64,000 nucleotides of DNA. Source: Sparassis latifolia. Lineage: Eukaryota; Basidiomycota; Agaricomycetes; Polyporales; Sparassidaceae. Shown one piece after another: positions 61,701-64,000 of the stretch; the first letter of the stretch is position 1; every line of letters begins with the position of its first letter. The DNA lies in the NCBI GenBank assembly GCA_018466975.1, contig CM031559.1, forward strand, positions 1,860,001-1,924,000, given 5' to 3'. The position numbers and the translations under genes were made by a program. The notes under the pieces were generated by a model. It did not search any database. It was not told the DNA's origin and saw only the letters and a program-made list of their open reading frames with translations.

Positions 61701-62434
61701 ATTTGACTGCCTTGCCACACACCATATGCCACTGGGGCCTGGAACTGGGCCATTATCCACTAGGCTGACGCCACGTTGCCTGGTGCGAGCAGGCGACGCA
61801 GGTGTGGGTAAGATGGGCATGTCATCCGGATCGGTGGTGAATGGAATGGGCGTATCCTCATACCCAGTCGGAGGCTGTTGGAAGTACGGATTGTATGTCT
61901 CTCCTGGATACTGATTAGACACAGTGGCTTGCCGAAGGACTCCACTGTGCACCCCCGCGGTGCGTGACACCTTCTCCTCGAATCCAGCACCCTGGTGCGA
62001 GATTGACAGGGGATAATATGGCGTGTTGTCGTAACCTTCATGATAATCCTGCACACTAGGAACCAGCCGCTGTTGGGAACTGATGTCAGACCCATTACCC
62101 TCCTCACTGGAGTGGGACTGGCCCGAGGTAGAGACAGATGCAGACGTCGAACCAACTGGACGATTGTTGACTGACAACGGAGCCGGAAGCATGAGTAATT
62201 AGTTGCTGTCGTACCGTGGACGTGGGTACCCATTGTTCGAGGATTCGTATGTGCTCTGATGCCAAGCCACCTCTCCAGCAGTGGCACAATACCTTGCATG
62301 AAAAAAAGCCCCACGCGCCATCCCAGCGCCCAGAAACCACAGCCAGGACCCTTACGGACTGGACCAGTGTTGAAATGATAGTAGATCAGATGCTTCAGAT
62401 CTTTCGTCATTCGCACTTGACGCATCAACTGCAT
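58731..62434 (-). pseudogene. PRP8: Partial, chimeric, intron-containing copy of the spliceosome core gene PRP8
   Basis: Prp8 scaffolds the spliceosome's catalytic centre. This copy covers roughly the middle third of that about 2,300-aa protein. It starts abruptly at [15 protein letters not shown], and later stretches are nearly standard: [105 protein letters not shown] and [20 protein letters not shown]. It stops after [11 protein letters not shown]...NTPLQEDRC, so the C-terminal half is absent. At least six short introns remain, so it arose by DNA duplication, not from mRNA. Lesions: about 25 codons missing with a frame shift near 60817, an 8-nt loss near 59765, a frame slip near 58971, and a 656-bp foreign insert at 61605-62260. 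It cannot make Prp8; the working gene must lie elsewhere. Confidence 0.93.
61605..62260 (-). other. Foreign Pro/Ser-rich insert inside the PRP8 copy
   Basis: It separates LLERWLG from NLLARQFEG, which adjoin in normal Prp8. Both junctions carry CTTGGC, a 6-bp direct repeat. From 62192 its frame is open and continues into PRP8 without a stop, making one 411-codon frame. The insert encodes a Ser/Pro/Gly-rich, low-complexity sequence including [17 protein letters not shown] and [14 protein letters not shown], which looks like a real protein's disordered tail. It resembles the termini of basidiomycete chitin synthases as I remember them, but I am not sure. Confidence 0.7.
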
Positions 62435-62460
62435 GCCGCATAAGCAACTCTTTTCGAGGC

Positions 62461-62850
62461 ACTTCAGGGTACCTCCTATCCCTAGCTCTTAGCCTCAATA
62501 TAATCTACTGTTTGTTGTGGCTAAGAGCCTCCCAGGGGGTGGTCTGCCCATGGGATTAGTGCATGGCCCACTGGTCCTGTGGGACATCTCACAGCTGAGG
62601 AGGTCCTGAAGTGGGAGCTACTTGAGGGTACTATCTGAAAGGGCCCATGGGCTCTATATTTTTCCTGTTGTCTAGGTTCTCCCATGGACCTCCCTTGCAT
62701 TATTACTGGTTAAAGGGTATCAGGGGGGATTCTGGACCTCCTGTAGTCTGGTATTTTTCAATTCCTAGCTTATACCTTATTGTACTGTAGGTCTTATGCT
62801 ACTTGCCCTCTTCTTACTGTGCATTCTAGAACTATATGTGTGCAGCTGTG
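62461..62850. mobile_element. MULE-like element, left end (second family member)
   Basis: It starts ACTTCAGGGTACCTCCTAT and then CTAGCTCTTAGC ... GCTAAGAGC, the same terminal layout as the element at 15838, including the small inner palindrome. Further matches such as ATTACTGGTT and a GGTATCAGGG-type stretch follow. The homology of the PRP8 copy ends within about 30 bp of this edge. The other end must lie beyond the window. Confidence 0.65.
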
Positions 62851-62924
62851 AATGCAAATTCAGAATTTCACAGATATATATTTGCATCTAATCATGGTAT
62901 ATAGGTCTCTTCTCACATCTGCAT

Positions 62925-63184
62925 GACTTGTTAGAGTAGGTGTCATTGCAGGCCTCCTTGAATGACTTGTTAGAGTAGGTGTCATCGCAGGTCTGCTAGA
63001 ACGACTTGTTGGAGTAGGTGTCATCGCAGGCCTACATGAACGACTTGTTGGAGTAGGTGTCATTACACACCTCCTTGAATGACTTATTGGAGTAGGTGTC
63101 ATGAATGACTTGTTGGAGTAGGTGTCATTGCAGGTCTGCTAGAATGATTTGTTGGAGTACATGTTGTCACACGTCTGCTTGAAC
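62925..63184. repeat. 39-bp tandem repeat
   Basis: Units starting GACTTGTT(A/G)GAGTAGGTGT begin at 62925, 62964, 63003, 63042, 63081, 63107 and 63146. The unit before 63107 is shortened to 26 bp. Thirty-nine is a multiple of three, so the minus strand reads an open 13-residue repeat of the form MTPTPTSRSSRPA for about five units. Confidence 0.95.
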
Positions 63185-63454
63185 ACATTGTTTGTCAATG
63201 CAGGAACAAAGCATTAATATCTGTATTTTTGCTTATCTTATGATTAACTAGGTTTCAGTGCAAAAGTAAATCATGCAACACCATTTTACGCTATATCATA
63301 CAGAAGCTGCCCTCATTGCCTATTATTAATTTTACATTATACTACATTGAAATCTATTTGTATGTATAGTGCTCACCATTTACTAATTATCACTGACACA
63401 TCTCTTATTAATGTGATGCATCTCCTGTGTTACCCGCAATGAAGCTATGGTCAT

Positions 63455-64000
63455 ATATCAGATCAACCTTCTACATCATATATATTGGACTTCCTGTCTG
63501 ACAGTGAATAGTCTTCCCAAGGTCTCTATTTAGTATGGTGGACCTCCTGTCTGACAGAGCATGAACTTCCTAAGGTCTGTAGTGGGTGAGATGGACCTTC
63601 TGCCTCATATAGAATGGACATCCCAAGGTCCCTACTGGGTGAGATGGACCTCCCGCCTCATATCAAATGGACATCCCAAGGTCCCTACTAGGTAAGATGG
63701 ACCTCCCGCCTCATATCAAATGGACATCCCAAGGTCCCTACTAGGTAAGACGGACCTTCTGCCTCATATCAAATGGACATTCCAAGGTCCCTACTAGGTA
63801 AGACGGACCTCCCACCTCATATCAAATGGACTTCCCAAGGTCTCTACTAGGTGAGACGGACCTCCCGCCTCATATGGAATGGACATCTCAAGGTGTGTAC
63901 AGAGTGAGACGGACCTCCCGCCTCATATGGAATGGACATCCCAAGGTCCCTACTGGGTGAGACGGACCTCCCACCTCATATAGAATGGACATCCCTAGGG
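63455..64000. repeat. 53-bp tandem array running off the window
   Basis: Units start GGACATCCCAAGGTCCCTAC at 63616, 63669, 63722, 63775, 63828, 63881, 63934 and 63987 with exact 53-bp spacing, and more diverged copies lie to the left. Differences are mostly transitions. There is no coding capacity. The array continues beyond the right edge. Confidence 0.95.

Noticed and set aside
60957..62192. Intact 411-aa gene
   Set aside because: It is a chance fusion of the insert with PRP8 exon sequence; the flanking PRP8 parts are frame-shifted.
58731..62434. PRP8 intein
   Set aside because: The 656-bp insert has no splicing-domain Cys/Ser start, no His-Asn end and no homing endonuclease motif.

Overview
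The window is nuclear DNA of a filamentous basidiomycete, most likely a polypore-type agaricomycete. Genes have many short exons and introns of about 50-70 nt with GT...AG borders. The protein families (DUF6533 membrane protein, IPNS-like dioxygenases, C2H2 factors with LPSI(N/H)E(L/V)FP starts, the [12 protein letters not shown] family) and Ty3/gypsy and MULE-like elements fit that group. The species is not identifiable from the sequence alone.

Layout. 0.4-6.6 kb: ATG12 (-), a DUF6533 membrane protein (+) and a short-chain dehydrogenase (SDR, +). 6.9-10.5 kb: a decayed tandem copy of the SDR, split by a perfect 432-bp inverted repeat and by a TIR transposon. 12.2-27.35 kb: a CpG-poor, transposon-rich block with a 100-N assembly gap. 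It contains four nested elements: a MULE-like element whose right TIR holds a small non-autonomous LTR element, which holds a complete Ty3/gypsy element and a hAT-like MITE. Each has a recognisable target-site duplication. 28.6-29.7 kb: C2H2 factor 1. 30.9-31.6 kb: a short derivative of the TIR transposon at 8-10 kb. 33.4-37.4 kb: two tandem 2-oxoglutarate/Fe(II) dioxygenases with the same exon architecture. 39.7-41.4 kb: C2H2 factor 2, with a 1-nt frameshift in finger 2. 41.5-51.4 kb: no recognised gene. 51.5-52.6 kb: C2H2 factor 3. 55.0-56.1 kb: a basidiomycete-specific protein of unknown function with a WD40 scrap behind it. 56.7-57.9 kb: an NmrA-like NAD(P)-binding protein with two frame problems. 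58.7-62.4 kb: a broken, chimeric partial copy of PRP8. 62.46 kb to the end: a second MULE-like TIR, then 39-bp and 53-bp tandem arrays.

The genes do not form an obvious pathway. ATG12 is housekeeping autophagy. The SDR, the two dioxygenases and the NmrA-like protein are separate oxidoreductase-type genes, and the sequence gives no direct evidence that they act together. The three C2H2 genes are clear paralogs, with the same splice phases and a 61-nt first exon, and form a local dispersed family. The strongest signals are evolutionary: stacked transposition, a CpG-transition decay footprint, and two host-gene copies (SDR and PRP8) broken beside or by transposons. Exon borders were worked out by hand from splice signals and reading-frame continuity. 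Family assignments come from motif memory, not database searches.
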